Below are positions 24,934 to 33,828 of a stretch of 42,299 bases of DNA, in pieces. The position numbers and the translations under genes are program-made. Below the pieces are notes generated by a model. The model saw only the letters and a program-made list of their open reading frames with translations, did no database searches and was not told the DNA's origin. Position 1 is the stretch's first letter, and each line of letters begins with the position of its first letter. This DNA comes from Chloroflexi bacterium CFX4 (GTDB lineage Bacteria > Chloroflexota > Anaerolineae > Aggregatilineales > UBA2796): contig QWHC01000026.1 of assembly GCA_021404685.1 (NCBI GenBank), positions 1-42,299 of the forward strand. The letters are read 5' to 3'.

Positions 24934-25620
24934 ATGCCCGAAAAGATTCTTGTTGTTGACGATGATGAAACAACCGTACAACTCATCAGTATTCTGCTAG
25001 AACGCCGCGGCTACGAAGTGCTAAAAGCCTACCGTGCCGAGGATGGCTTGCGAAAAGCCTATCGCGCACACCCTGACTTGGTGCTGCTGGATGTGATGAT
25101 GCCCGACATGGATGGCTGGGAAGTCTGCCGCCGTCTGCGCGAGCTTTCCGACGTGCCGATTGTGTTCATCACGGCGCGCAGCGAAATCCGTGATGTGGTG
25201 AAGGGCTTGGAGATGGGCGCCGATGATTACGTCATCAAACCATATGATAATGACGAACTGGTAGCGCGTGTGCGCGCCCATTTGCGGCGTTCGCCGGGAC
25301 CTGCCATCTCAGAGGAATTGGTTTTTGATGGTGGGCAGTTCCGCGTCAACTTCCTCAACCGTGAGGTGAAGGTGAAAAGCCGCGTCATCCACCTGACGCC
25401 GAAAGAGTTTAACCTGCTGGGTGTGCTGGTACGGAATGCCGGGCGCGTCATCACGCGCACCGATTTGGTGAAAGAGGCGTGGGGACCTGAATATGCGGAC
25501 GCCATTGACAGCCTGAAGCTTTACATTCATTATTTGCGGCAGAAGATTGAGGCTGATCCGCAGCGCCCTGAGTACATCCTGACCTCACGCGGGGTGGGCT
25601 ACCGTTTCGCCAGCCATTAG
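24934..25620 (+). CDS. OmpR/PhoB-family response regulator
   Basis: A 228-residue two-domain transcription factor. The receiver (residues 1-120) has ILVVDDDETT, phospho-acceptor Asp53 in LLDVMMPDMDGWEVCR, Thr in FITARSE and Lys in YVIKPYD. The winged-helix DNA-binding domain (130-228) has VIHLTPKEFNLLGVLVRNAGRVITRTDLVKEAWG and the closing hairpin ILTSRGVGYRF. Length is typical of PhoB/OmpR. No kinase gene is adjacent; the hybrid kinase at 12.6-14.6 kb is too distant to assign. It may bind the TTCACCTAA repeats in front of its own gene; that is inference. Confidence 0.94.
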   Translation: MPEKILVVDDDETTVQLISILLERRGYEVLKAYRAEDGLRKAYRAHPDLVLLDVMMPDMDGWEVCRRLRELSDVPIVFITARSEIRDVVKGLEMGADDYVIKPYDNDELVARVRAHLRRSPGPAISEELVFDGGQFRVNFLNREVKVKSRVIHLTPKEFNLLGVLVRNAGRVITRTDLVKEAWGPEYADAIDSLKLYIHYLRQKIEADPQRPEYILTSRGVGYRFASH

Positions 25621-25663
25621 GGATAAGTTCGGTTTCGATGAGAGATTGCAGTATGGGGCGGGC

Positions 25664-25669
25664 TATAAT
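25664..25669 (+). promoter_or_regulatory. -10 box of the first EPS unit
   Basis: A perfect TATAAT lies 79 nt before the GT2 ATG. No convincing -35 was seen. Confidence 0.4.
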
Positions 25670-25748
25670 CCCGCTCCATTGTTGTGGTCGGTGTGTGGGT
25701 GGTGTGTCGTGCGGCAATTTTTGAGGAAGCCTTGATTGAGTATCGCCG

Positions 25749-26777
25749 ATGAATCTTTCCGAGTATCCCCACCTCACCGTGATTATGCCCGTTCGCAACG
25801 AGGCAGACTTCATCGCCCGCAGCTTGGGCGCGGTGCTGGCGCAAGACTACCCGTCTGAGCGCATGGAGATTATCATCGCCGATGGCATGTCCACCGATGG
25901 CACACGCGCCGAGATTGCGCGCCTTGCCGCGCAGCATCCGCATATCCCGATCAGCGTCATAGATAATCCGCGCCAAATCGTGCCAACCGGCATGAACCTC
26001 GCCTATCGGCAGGCGAAGGGCGATATTATTGTGCGCGTAGATGGTCACTGCGAGATTGCACCGAACTACCTTTCAGAGTGCGCCGCGCATTTGGTCAGCG
26101 GTGCGGCGGATGGCGTTGGCGGTCCGATTGAGACAATCGGGCAGACGCCCTACAGCCAAAGCATCGCGCTTGCCATGAGCAGCAAATTTGGCGTTGGCGG
26201 CTCTGCTTTCCGCACCGTGAAAGACAAGGCGCTCTACGCGGATACGATTGCTTTCCCTGCCTACCGTCGGGATGTGATTGAGCGCGGCGGTGGCTACGAC
26301 GAACAGCTCACCCGCAATCAGGATGACGAGTATAACTATCGGCTGCGTGGGCTTGGCTTCCGCCTGCTGCTGACGCCTAAAATCCGTTCGCGCTATTTCA
26401 GCCGTGCCACGCTGCGCCGCGTGTGGCGGCAATACTATCAGTATGGCTTCTATAAGGTGCGCGTGCTGCAAAAGCACCCACGCCAAATGAGCCTGCGCCA
26501 ATTCGTGCCGCCGCTCTTTGTGGCAGCCCTGATCCTCGGCGGCGCCCTTGCCCTGATCAGCCCGTTCTTTCGGGCGCTGTGGTTGCTGTTAATTATCGCC
26601 TATGCAGCGGCAAATATCGGTGCCTCGGCGCTGCTGGCAGCACAGCATGGTTGGCAACATCTGCCGCGCTTGCCGCTCATCTTTGCCGCGCTGCACCTTA
26701 GCTATGGGCTTGGCTTCTGGCACGGCATGATACACTTTGCCCGCCATTGGCGAGATCGTGGCACACAGCCTGCTTAA
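25749..26777 (+). CDS. Family 2 glycosyltransferase
   Basis: A 342-residue GT-A glycosyltransferase with C-terminal membrane segments. The N-terminus (HLTVIMPVRNEADFIARSLGAVLAQDY, EIIIADGMSTDGT) is the nucleotide-sugar binding fold; VRVDGHCEIAPNYL holds the DxD-like metal site. NQDDEYNYRLRGLGFRL fits the catalytic-base ED/DD position. After residue 260 come three hydrophobic segments (FVAALILGGALALI, LWLLLIIAYAAANIG, LIFAALHLSYGLGF), typical of polymer-forming or succinoglycan-type transferases. It opens the first exopolysaccharide unit, 66 nt ahead of the WD40 gene. The donor sugar is not known. Confidence 0.9.
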   Translation: MNLSEYPHLTVIMPVRNEADFIARSLGAVLAQDYPSERMEIIIADGMSTDGTRAEIARLAAQHPHIPISVIDNPRQIVPTGMNLAYRQAKGDIIVRVDGHCEIAPNYLSECAAHLVSGAADGVGGPIETIGQTPYSQSIALAMSSKFGVGGSAFRTVKDKALYADTIAFPAYRRDVIERGGGYDEQLTRNQDDEYNYRLRGLGFRLLLTPKIRSRYFSRATLRRVWRQYYQYGFYKVRVLQKHPRQMSLRQFVPPLFVAALILGGALALISPFFRALWLLLIIAYAAANIGASALLAAQHGWQHLPRLPLIFAALHLSYGLGFWHGMIHFARHWRDRGTQPA

Positions 26778-26843
26778 CCGATTTCAAACCTCACCATCAC
26801 GCCTATTTTCGAGTATGATAGGGTGAGCAAGGTGAGGCATTCT

Positions 26844-28595
26844 ATGAACAACTGGCAGCGCACAGCAGGATTTTTCGCCTTCGCGGCGTGTTTTGGCATA
26901 CTCTGGCTGATGGCAGCCCTCGCCGCACCGAGTACGCTCTACGCCCAACCCGATCTGACCGCCGCACGCCAAACGCTCGACTCAATCATCAACCCGCGCC
27001 TCACGCTTACCGCACGTGAACGCAGTGTAGCAAGCCTCACCGCCGCCTACCTGCTCAGCCCAACCTTTGGTGCGCGCACTGAGCAGGCACGCCAAACCGC
27101 AGCTGCCCTTTTTACGCAGACTGCCATCGCGCCAACCTTCACGCAGAGCGCTTCCCCGAATCCCTCCCAGCAGTACGAGACTGTCGTTGCCAACGTTGCC
27201 GAACGCCTGACCCAAACCGCTGATACGCAGGCGAGGCTGACAGGCACGGCTGCCTTCCAAAGCACGGTGGATGCACTTTTCTACAGCACGCTGGGCATAA
27301 CGCTGACGCCTAGCGGCACGCCGCCACCCACCTCTGCCTTGCTGTTGGATGCTACTGCACAATATGCAACCTTGCTGGCAAATGTTGAGCTGCGCCTGAC
27401 CGAGATCGGCGCGGCGACTGCTACCCTAAATGCCCAAGCCACCTTTGACGTGATCTTAATGCAGACGCTCGGCTTCACGCCGACGCCGAACCCGATGCAG
27501 CTTCAAGCCACCCTTGATGCGCGCATTAGTGACTTATTGACCCAAACCGCGCAAGCCGTGGTTGCCCAAACCGTCACGCTCGCCTTTGAAGGCACCCTGA
27601 ATGCCCTGACCGACCGCGGACAAACTGCCACAGCCTCCGCCATTCGGGAGCAGTTGGCAGTCGGCTTCTTGCCCATCAACACGCGCACTGTCAGCATCCT
27701 GCAAGAAACAGGCTCGCTCTTTGCCCACAGCGCGCCTGCGCTCAGCCTTGCCTTTAACGGCTACGGTGATCAATTTGCCTCCAGCGGGCTGGATAACACG
27801 GTGCGCCTGTTCGACCTGCAAGGGCGCGAGCAGATTTACCTGTGGCAAGGCATGACCGACCGCCTGAGCGTCGCAATCAGCACCGATGGCACGCGCATCG
27901 CCGCCAGCAGTTCAGATGGTGCTATTCGCCTGTGGGATGCCCGCACGCGCAACGAGATCGCCACTTTGCAAGGGCATAGCCGCCCTGTGCGGAAAGTGCT
28001 TTTCAGCCCGAACAGCCGTCTGCTTGCCTCTGGCGGCGATGATGGCGTGGTGCGCTTATGGAATGCTCAAAATGGCGCGCTCATCGCCAGCTTTGGCGAA
28101 GATATTTTCCGTGCGCCAATCACCGCGCTCGCCTTCACCTCTAACAATGCGCTGTTGGGCGTTGGCAGTGCGGATACGCAGCTGGTGCTGTGGGAAGTCA
28201 GCAGCCGCGTGCTGATTGCCCAAGCCCGAGACCGCCACCCGATCCTTGATATTGCCTTTAGCCCTGAAGGGCTGCTTCTGGCGACGGTTGGGCGCTCTAA
28301 CACACTCTCGCTCTGGAATGTGATCGGGCTGAGTTTGCGCGCTCAACTGCCTGCCAGCACTGCCAGCCTGACCAGCGTCGCGCTGAGCGCTGATGGCGGC
28401 TTGGTGGCGGCTGGCACGCAAGAGGGCTACCTCGTGGTCTGGGAAGTGAACACAGGGCAGCCGCTTGCTGTTCAATTGGCACACACCAGCAGCCTAAACG
28501 ATCTGGTTTTCGCGCCGGATGGCACGCGCCTGCTGACTTGCGGCAGCGACGGCTTGATCAAGTTTTGGGGCATTCCCAACGATTTAGGGCAGTGA
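26844..28595 (+). CDS. WD40 propeller protein with Thr-rich helical repeats (paralogue 1)
   Basis: A 583-residue protein. An N-terminal membrane segment (residues 8-32, TAGFFAFAACFGILWLMAALAA) may be a signal anchor. Residues 37-275 form about three or four degenerate repeats of some 65 residues, each with a helical part rich in LTQTA, TATL and QATFDVIL and ending in TLGxTPTP. Residues 285-583 make a seven-bladed WD40 propeller: blade ends VRLFD, IRLWD, VRLWN, LVLWE, LSLWN, LVVWE and IKFWG are visible. The topology suggests an extracellular scaffold, but no enzyme motif is present. AAGGTGAGG gives the ATG at 26844. It ends 1 nt into the next gene. A homologue with the same architecture lies at 36223-38100. 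Confidence 0.85.
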   Translation: MNNWQRTAGFFAFAACFGILWLMAALAAPSTLYAQPDLTAARQTLDSIINPRLTLTARERSVASLTAAYLLSPTFGARTEQARQTAAALFTQTAIAPTFTQSASPNPSQQYETVVANVAERLTQTADTQARLTGTAAFQSTVDALFYSTLGITLTPSGTPPPTSALLLDATAQYATLLANVELRLTEIGAATATLNAQATFDVILMQTLGFTPTPNPMQLQATLDARISDLLTQTAQAVVAQTVTLAFEGTLNALTDRGQTATASAIREQLAVGFLPINTRTVSILQETGSLFAHSAPALSLAFNGYGDQFASSGLDNTVRLFDLQGREQIYLWQGMTDRLSVAISTDGTRIAASSSDGAIRLWDARTRNEIATLQGHSRPVRKVLFSPNSRLLASGGDDGVVRLWNAQNGALIASFGEDIFRAPITALAFTSNNALLGVGSADTQLVLWEVSSRVLIAQARDRHPILDIAFSPEGLLLATVGRSNTLSLWNVIGLSLRAQLPASTASLTSVALSADGGLVAAGTQEGYLVVWEVNTGQPLAVQLAHTSSLNDLVFAPDGTRLLTCGSDGLIKFWGIPNDLGQ

Positions 28596-30289
28596 TGATG
28601 AGCCGCTTCCTTCGGCGTTGGGCAATCTTGATCGGCGTGGTGAGCCTCTTGGCAGGTGCGGCAGCCTACGCCTTTGTGCAGAGCCAGCCACCGCGCTACC
28701 GTGCGGCAGCCGTGCTGCAAATCGGCAGCTATATGGCGCTCACCAACCCTGATCCACAGATGATCCGTTCGGCGGCAACCTTCGCCCAAACCTACATCGC
28801 ACGCTTGCAAACCGAAGACGTGCTAAGCGTTATTCAGGCACAGCAGGCGCCCGAGCTTCCCCTTGAGGCACTTCGCAGCGCCTTCAGCGCCACCTTTGCC
28901 GAAGGTACTTCGCTTCTGAGCCTCACGGTGATTGACACCATACCTGAACGCGCCGCCATGCTTGCCAATGCATTTGCCGATCAGATCACGGCGATCAGCC
29001 CTTCGGAACGCTTGGCATTCCAAGAAGAACAGCTTGGCTACCTGCAAGCAGAGCTGCGCCGCCTGCAAACACGCCTGAGCCGCGCCAGCCAAGAGTTGGA
29101 AGTGATCGAGCTGAGCATGACTCAGCCCGATCTTTCGGCAGAGGATCGGAGTGTGCTGTTTGCGCGGCGCGCCGAACTGACCCAAGAGGTGCAGACGCTG
29201 CAAAGCAGCCTTGCCACACTGCTCGGCATGGTAGAGGCATTCCAAAATCGCGGTGAGGTGAACACGGTACAGATCGTTGGGCGCGCTCGTCCGCCAAGCG
29301 AGCCGATCAGCACGGCGGCAGGTTTCATTGCCTTGCTTGCCGCTGCCCTCAGCGGCGGGCTGGTGTTTGGGCTTGCCCTGATTGTTGAAGGGCTGAACGA
29401 CGGCGTGCGCGGACTCGATGAATTGATGCCAATCTTCAATGCGCCGATCCTTGGACTCATCCCGCCCTTTGGTCAGAAAGCTGTGTATGCCGATAAGCTG
29501 GTGACGTGGCACCAGCCGCGCCTTGCTGCTGCGGAAGCCTATCACGCGCTGCGGCTGAACCTGACCTACCGCCTGATGGCGCTCAATGCACCTAGCCGTT
29601 TGTGGGTCATCACCAGCCCAAGCGTTGGGACGGGCAAGAGCGTTACGGCGGCAAACCTTGCGGTAGCACTCGCTATGAACGGCGCACGAGTCATCCTCAT
29701 TGACGCCAATCTGCGGGCGGGCAGCCTGCACCATATCTTGGGCATGGAAAACCACAACGGCTTATCGAACATTTGGCAGAGCGCTGATTTGGCGCGCGTG
29801 TGGCTTCCCATCGGCGCGGATCGGGCGCTGATCTCGAATGATGCCGCCGAAAACGCCTTCCGACAGCGCGTGCGGCTGTTCCTCTCGGCGCTCATTCAGC
29901 CAACCTATGTGCCAAACCTAGAGGTGATCACGGTTGGCGCGCCGCATAGCACACCTTCGGAGTTGTTGGCGTCGCCACACATGCACGAATTGGTGCGGCA
30001 GCTCATTGTGGAGTATGCTTATGACCTGATCTTGTTCGATACGCCCGCGCTCAGCGAAAGCCGTGACGCGCTGTTGCTGAGCAAGACCTTTCACGCCAAG
30101 CCGCTGTTGGTGCTGGAATCGGGGCGCGCACGCCGCCGTGCCTTAGCGCAGGCTGCCCGCCAGTTGGCTGCCTATGGCACGCCTGCCTTTGGGATTGTGG
30201 TTAATCAGCACCCAACAGAGCAGCCCGTTGCACGTCTGCCCTTTGGCGCTGCCGCACCTGTTCGGCAGATCAGCACGCCAAGGGACTAG
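28595..30289 (+). CDS. Wzz/BY-kinase-like polysaccharide chain regulator
   Basis: A 564-residue fusion. The N-terminal Wzz-like part has a membrane helix (WAILIGVVSLLAGAAAYAFV) and an extracellular coiled coil (residues 130-215, LGYLQAELRRLQTRLSRASQELEV), closed by a second helix (AAGFIALLAAALSGGLVFGLAL) near 245. The cytoplasmic ATPase has Walker A SPSVGTGKSV with Lys348, Walker A' VILIDANLR and Walker B LILFDTPAL. This is the CpsD/CapB tyrosine autokinase layout that sets polysaccharide chain length. However, the C-terminus (QISTPRD) has no Tyr cluster, so autophosphorylation there is unlikely. The ATG shares one base with the stop of the WD40 gene. Confidence 0.9.
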   Translation: MMSRFLRRWAILIGVVSLLAGAAAYAFVQSQPPRYRAAAVLQIGSYMALTNPDPQMIRSAATFAQTYIARLQTEDVLSVIQAQQAPELPLEALRSAFSATFAEGTSLLSLTVIDTIPERAAMLANAFADQITAISPSERLAFQEEQLGYLQAELRRLQTRLSRASQELEVIELSMTQPDLSAEDRSVLFARRAELTQEVQTLQSSLATLLGMVEAFQNRGEVNTVQIVGRARPPSEPISTAAGFIALLAAALSGGLVFGLALIVEGLNDGVRGLDELMPIFNAPILGLIPPFGQKAVYADKLVTWHQPRLAAAEAYHALRLNLTYRLMALNAPSRLWVITSPSVGTGKSVTAANLAVALAMNGARVILIDANLRAGSLHHILGMENHNGLSNIWQSADLARVWLPIGADRALISNDAAENAFRQRVRLFLSALIQPTYVPNLEVITVGAPHSTPSELLASPHMHELVRQLIVEYAYDLILFDTPALSESRDALLLSKTFHAKPLLVLESGRARRRALAQAARQLAAYGTPAFGIVVNQHPTEQPVARLPFGAAAPVRQISTPRD

Positions 30290-30332
30290 CTTACACACGC
30301 AGTTTAGTGCGCTGCCACTGCCTGCTCTACAT

Positions 30333-30429
30333 TTGTCAAGAGATTGACAAGGTTTGTTGAAGTTATTTAATAGTTTTATAATATATTGTGACGATAAAGT
30401 TTGCGCTTTGAACAAAGTGTAGTACACTT
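30333..30429 (+). promoter_or_regulatory. Promoter and palindromes of the second EPS operon
   Basis: The 368-nt AT-rich gap holds a 7-bp inverted repeat TTGTCAA-GAGA-TTGACAA (30333-30350), whose right arm contains TTGACA, a TTTAAT 16 nt on, and TTGTTG (30354-30359) with TATAAT (30377-30382) at 17-nt spacing. Two further palindromes follow: CTTTG-AA-CAAAG (30406-30417) and AAGTGTA-G-TACACTT (30415-30429). The start codon is about 230 nt downstream. The leader 30430-30657 shows nothing else I can name. Confidence 0.55.
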
Positions 30430-30657
30430 GAAAAATATTATCTGTTTAGCCTATCTAGCTTTCTTTTCGTGGGCAGTAGTAATTATGCTGTATCTTTAAG
30501 AAAGGCTACGCGCATTCAACGATTAAATCTTTCGTCCCAACCCAACAACACGAAAAAGACGGCGCGCTGCAAACAAAATTTCCTGATTATCCTCTTAATG
30601 TTCTAGCAGTTATTGCAGCCTGTTGGTGCAATGTGGACAGACAAGGATAGGTCGCTC

Positions 30658-32592
30658 ATGAAGCCACTCTTTCGAAACCGACACTTTCTTGCGCTTGATA
30701 TCCTTGCAATTCTTATCACAACAATAGCAAGCTACATCGTTCGCTTCGAGACGCTCCAACTGACCCGCGATCTGTGGCAGGGCGTTGTTCTTTACCTCAG
30801 CATCGCCATTCCGATTCGGTTAGGCATTTTCTACCTGCATGGCATGTATGCGCGCTATTGGGCAGCCGCAGGGCAAACCGAACTGCTCGCAGCCGCCTCT
30901 GCTTGTGCGTTCTCCAGCTTGATCATCATCTGGGTTGTTCTTATCTTCACCACTGGCTATGCGGCAGGCGGGCAGTTTATCCCACGCTCGATACCCTTCA
31001 TAGAGGCAGCCCTCAATGCGATTGTCGTGGTGGCGATGCGCTTTAGCCTTCGCCTTTATTACTCTTATCATAGACGCCGCACAAATGGCAGCACGCAACA
31101 GCACAGCACGTTGATCGTCGGCGCGGGGCAGACGGGCATTCAAGTGCTGGACGCCTTGCAGCAAAAGGGCGAATTCTTCGTCGCCGGCTTTCTTGATGAC
31201 GATCCACACAAAATCGGCACGATGGTGCGCGGCGTGCGTGTGTTGGGCAGCACGGACGAACTGCAACAACAAGTTCTAGCGTGGCGCGTTAAGCGCGTTA
31301 TCATTGCCATCCCTTCCGCTTCGGGCAAAGTCATCCGCCACCTTGCCGATCAGTGCCGCCGCACCGGCATTGAGCCGCAGATCATGCCCGGCATGTATGA
31401 GTTGGCACTTGGCAAATTCAGCGCCAACAACCTGCGTCCCGTCCAGATTGATGACTTGCTGCGGCGCGTGCCAATTCACCTAGATGTGACGGATATTCAG
31501 CAGCAGTTGGCAGGGGCGCGTGTACTCATCACAGGTGCCGGCGGTTCCATCGGAATGGAATTGGTGCGGCAAGTTGCGCGTTGGAAGCCTGCTGCCCTAA
31601 TCTTGGTTGGGCATGGCGAAAACAGCCTGTTTGCTATTTCGCAGCGCCTGCGGAGCGAGTTTCCGCAAGTGGCGCATCATGTGGTGCTGGCAGATGTGCG
31701 CGATAGGCAGACCTTGCAAAAAACATTCACGGCACACCGCCCGCAGATTGTCTTTCATGCGGCGGCACACAAGCACGTGCCGATGTTGGAGACGAACGTT
31801 TTAGAGGCGCTTTCTAACAACGTGCTTGGCACCAAGACGCTCATTGATCTGTGCAACGAGTTCAGCGTGCAGCGCATGGTCATGCTCTCTACAGATAAGG
31901 CAGTTAACCCAACTAGCGTGATGGGCATGAGCAAACGCAGCGCCGAACTGCTCATGCTGCACGCCGCACAGCAGCAGCCGCGGCGCTTTGCCGTAGTGCG
32001 CTTTGGGAATGTCTTGGGCAGCCGCGGCAGTGTGGTGCCGATCTTTCAGCAGCAGATCGCCAACGGTGGGCCCATCACCCTGACCAGCTTTGCCATGCAG
32101 CGCTTCTTCATGAGCATTCCCGAAGCTGCCTTATTGGTGCTGAAGGCAAGCGTGCTGGTGGAGGCAGGTCCGCTCTTTGTGCTGAACATGGGCGAGCCTG
32201 TCTGTGTGCTTGATCTCGCCCGCGATCTGGTTCGGCTCAGCGGCTTGGCGCCCGATCAGGATATTGAGATCATCGAAATCGGCGTGCGTCCCGGCGAAAA
32301 GCTGAACGAAGAACTGTTCTGGGCATATGAGCAACAGACCTTGATCGAGGCGGCAGCCGTTTTCAGCGTGAATTTTGAGGATCAGCACGGGCGGCGTTTC
32401 GTAACGGACTCGGCCGAAAGCGTTTTGCAACTGCTGCACAGCGCGCAAACACTGCCTGAATCGGAAGTGCGCCAGCGCCTTGTGAACATCGTGAACATGC
32501 CCTACCCAACCAATCAACAGCCACAGACGCACCCGCAGAATGGCGCTGATCACCCTGTGCAGCACGCACAGCCTGTGCCGCGTACTGTCTAA
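30658..32592 (+). CDS. CapD/FlaA1-like nucleotide-sugar 4,6-dehydratase
   Basis: A 644-residue membrane enzyme. Four N-terminal helices are followed by a first Rossmann-type domain (LIVGAGQTGIQVLDALQQ) and an SDR domain (VLITGAGGSIGMELVRQV, residues about 285-305). STDKAVNPTS holds Asp413-Lys414, and MGMSKRSAE has Met422 in place of the usual SDR Tyr with Lys426, as in long PglF/CapD-type UDP-GlcNAc 4,6-dehydratases. It would make the 4-keto-6-deoxy sugar that the DegT aminotransferase next door can aminate. The ATG follows AAGGATAG; an upstream in-frame start is less likely. The C-terminal 35 residues (QQPQTHPQNG) are low-complexity. It opens the second EPS operon. Confidence 0.93.
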   Translation: MKPLFRNRHFLALDILAILITTIASYIVRFETLQLTRDLWQGVVLYLSIAIPIRLGIFYLHGMYARYWAAAGQTELLAAASACAFSSLIIIWVVLIFTTGYAAGGQFIPRSIPFIEAALNAIVVVAMRFSLRLYYSYHRRRTNGSTQQHSTLIVGAGQTGIQVLDALQQKGEFFVAGFLDDDPHKIGTMVRGVRVLGSTDELQQQVLAWRVKRVIIAIPSASGKVIRHLADQCRRTGIEPQIMPGMYELALGKFSANNLRPVQIDDLLRRVPIHLDVTDIQQQLAGARVLITGAGGSIGMELVRQVARWKPAALILVGHGENSLFAISQRLRSEFPQVAHHVVLADVRDRQTLQKTFTAHRPQIVFHAAAHKHVPMLETNVLEALSNNVLGTKTLIDLCNEFSVQRMVMLSTDKAVNPTSVMGMSKRSAELLMLHAAQQQPRRFAVVRFGNVLGSRGSVVPIFQQQIANGGPITLTSFAMQRFFMSIPEAALLVLKASVLVEAGPLFVLNMGEPVCVLDLARDLVRLSGLAPDQDIEIIEIGVRPGEKLNEELFWAYEQQTLIEAAAVFSVNFEDQHGRRFVTDSAESVLQLLHSAQTLPESEVRQRLVNIVNMPYPTNQQPQTHPQNGADHPVQHAQPVPRTV

Positions 32593-32595
32593 ACC

Positions 32596-32604
32596 TGTTA
32601 TAAT
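32596..32604 (+). promoter_or_regulatory. Internal extended -10 promoter before aminotransferase
   Basis: TGTTATAAT, a perfect extended -10, starts just after the CapD stop codon and lies 30 nt before the GTG start. It may uncouple expression of the last four EPS genes from capD. Confidence 0.5.
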
Positions 32605-32634
32605 CGCCCGTGTACCTGTGCCGAAAAGGATGAT

Positions 32635-33822
32635 GTGTTGTTCAGCCCTTCACAGCCTTTCCAAAAGCGAGATGCCTTCTTGCCATTTTCGCCGCCAACC
32701 ATCTCAGAGGCGGAAATTGCGGCAGTCGTTGAGACTCTGCGTTCGGATTGGATCACCACCGGACCGCAAACGCGGCAGTTTGAGCAAGCCTTTACCGAAT
32801 ACATCGGCGCGCAAGCTGCCTTGGCGCTGAACTCCTGCACAGGTGCATTGCATATCGCGCTGGCGGCGCTTGGCATTGGCGCCGGTGATGAGGTCATCAC
32901 CACACCGATCACCTTTGTTTGCTCTGCCAACGTGATTGAGCATGTCGGCGCAACACCTATCCTTGCCGATGTTGATCCTGAAACACTCACGATTGATCCG
33001 CAGCAGGTTGCCGCCAAGATCACGCCGCGCACCAAAGCGATCATGCCCGTGCATTTCGCCGGGCATCCCGCCGAGATGCGCCCACTTCTGGACTTGGCAA
33101 CCCAGCATCAGCTTGCTGTGATCGAGGACGCCGCCCATGCCCTGCCCGCTAAATATGAAGGGCAGTTGATCGGCACACTTGGCGATTTCACCGCCTTCAG
33201 CTTCTATGCCACCAAAAACCTGACGACCGCCGAAGGTGGGATGCTGACAGGCGCACCCGAACGCATCGCAGAGGCACGCTTGTGGAGCTTGCACGGCATG
33301 AACCGTGATGCATGGAAGCGCTACAGCAGTGAAGGCTCGTGGTACTATGAGGTGGTGCTGCCCGGCTTCAAATACAATATGACGGATATTCAGGCGGCTT
33401 TGGGCATGGTGCAGCTTGCGCGCCTTACCGATTTTCAGGCGCGGCGGCGTGAGATCGTGGCGCATTATCAGGCAGCCTTCGGCAGCTTGGACGCCCTGCA
33501 AGTGCCTGCCGAGCGCACTAATATTGACCATGCATGGCATCTCTACACGCTGCGCCTGAATTTGGATCAGCTTCGCATTACGCGGGCGCAGTTCATCGAG
33601 GAGCTGAAGGCGCGCAATATCGCAACCAGTGTTCACTTCATCCCGATTCATCTGCACCCTTACTACCGTGACCGCTATGGCTGGCAGCCTGAGGATTTTC
33701 CGACTGCTTACGCTGAATATCAGCGCTTGGTCTCGCTGCCGTTGCATCCGCGCCTAAGTGATTCGGATGTGGCAGATGTCATCAACGCCGTGTACGATGT
33801 TGTGGCAGCCTTTCGGCGCTGA
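32635..33822 (+). CDS. DegT/DnrJ/EryC1 sugar aminotransferase
   Basis: A 395-residue PLP-dependent aminotransferase. It transfers an amino group to a keto sugar nucleotide, most simply the product of CapD. Marks are LPFSPPTISEAEIAAVVETLRSDWITTGP near the N-terminus, ALNSCTGALHIALAALGIGAGDEVITTPITFVCSANVI, EDAAHALPAKYEG and the PLP-binding Lys194 in FYATKNLTTAEGGML. The C-terminal IATSVHFIPIHLHPYYR is also typical. It starts with GTG behind AAGGATGAT; a TTG directly follows. The stop is 6 nt before the sugar transferase start. Confidence 0.95.
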   Translation: MLFSPSQPFQKRDAFLPFSPPTISEAEIAAVVETLRSDWITTGPQTRQFEQAFTEYIGAQAALALNSCTGALHIALAALGIGAGDEVITTPITFVCSANVIEHVGATPILADVDPETLTIDPQQVAAKITPRTKAIMPVHFAGHPAEMRPLLDLATQHQLAVIEDAAHALPAKYEGQLIGTLGDFTAFSFYATKNLTTAEGGMLTGAPERIAEARLWSLHGMNRDAWKRYSSEGSWYYEVVLPGFKYNMTDIQAALGMVQLARLTDFQARRREIVAHYQAAFGSLDALQVPAERTNIDHAWHLYTLRLNLDQLRITRAQFIEELKARNIATSVHFIPIHLHPYYRDRYGWQPEDFPTAYAEYQRLVSLPLHPRLSDSDVADVINAVYDVVAAFRR

Positions 33823-33828
33823 GTGGCT

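Noticed and set aside
28823..29755. A 310-codon minus-strand open frame
   Set aside because: Antisense shadow of the Wzz/kinase gene without ribosome site or motif.
32704..33747. A 347-codon minus-strand open frame
   Set aside because: It is antisense to the DegT aminotransferase, which has all catalytic motifs; the antisense product has no recognisable domain.
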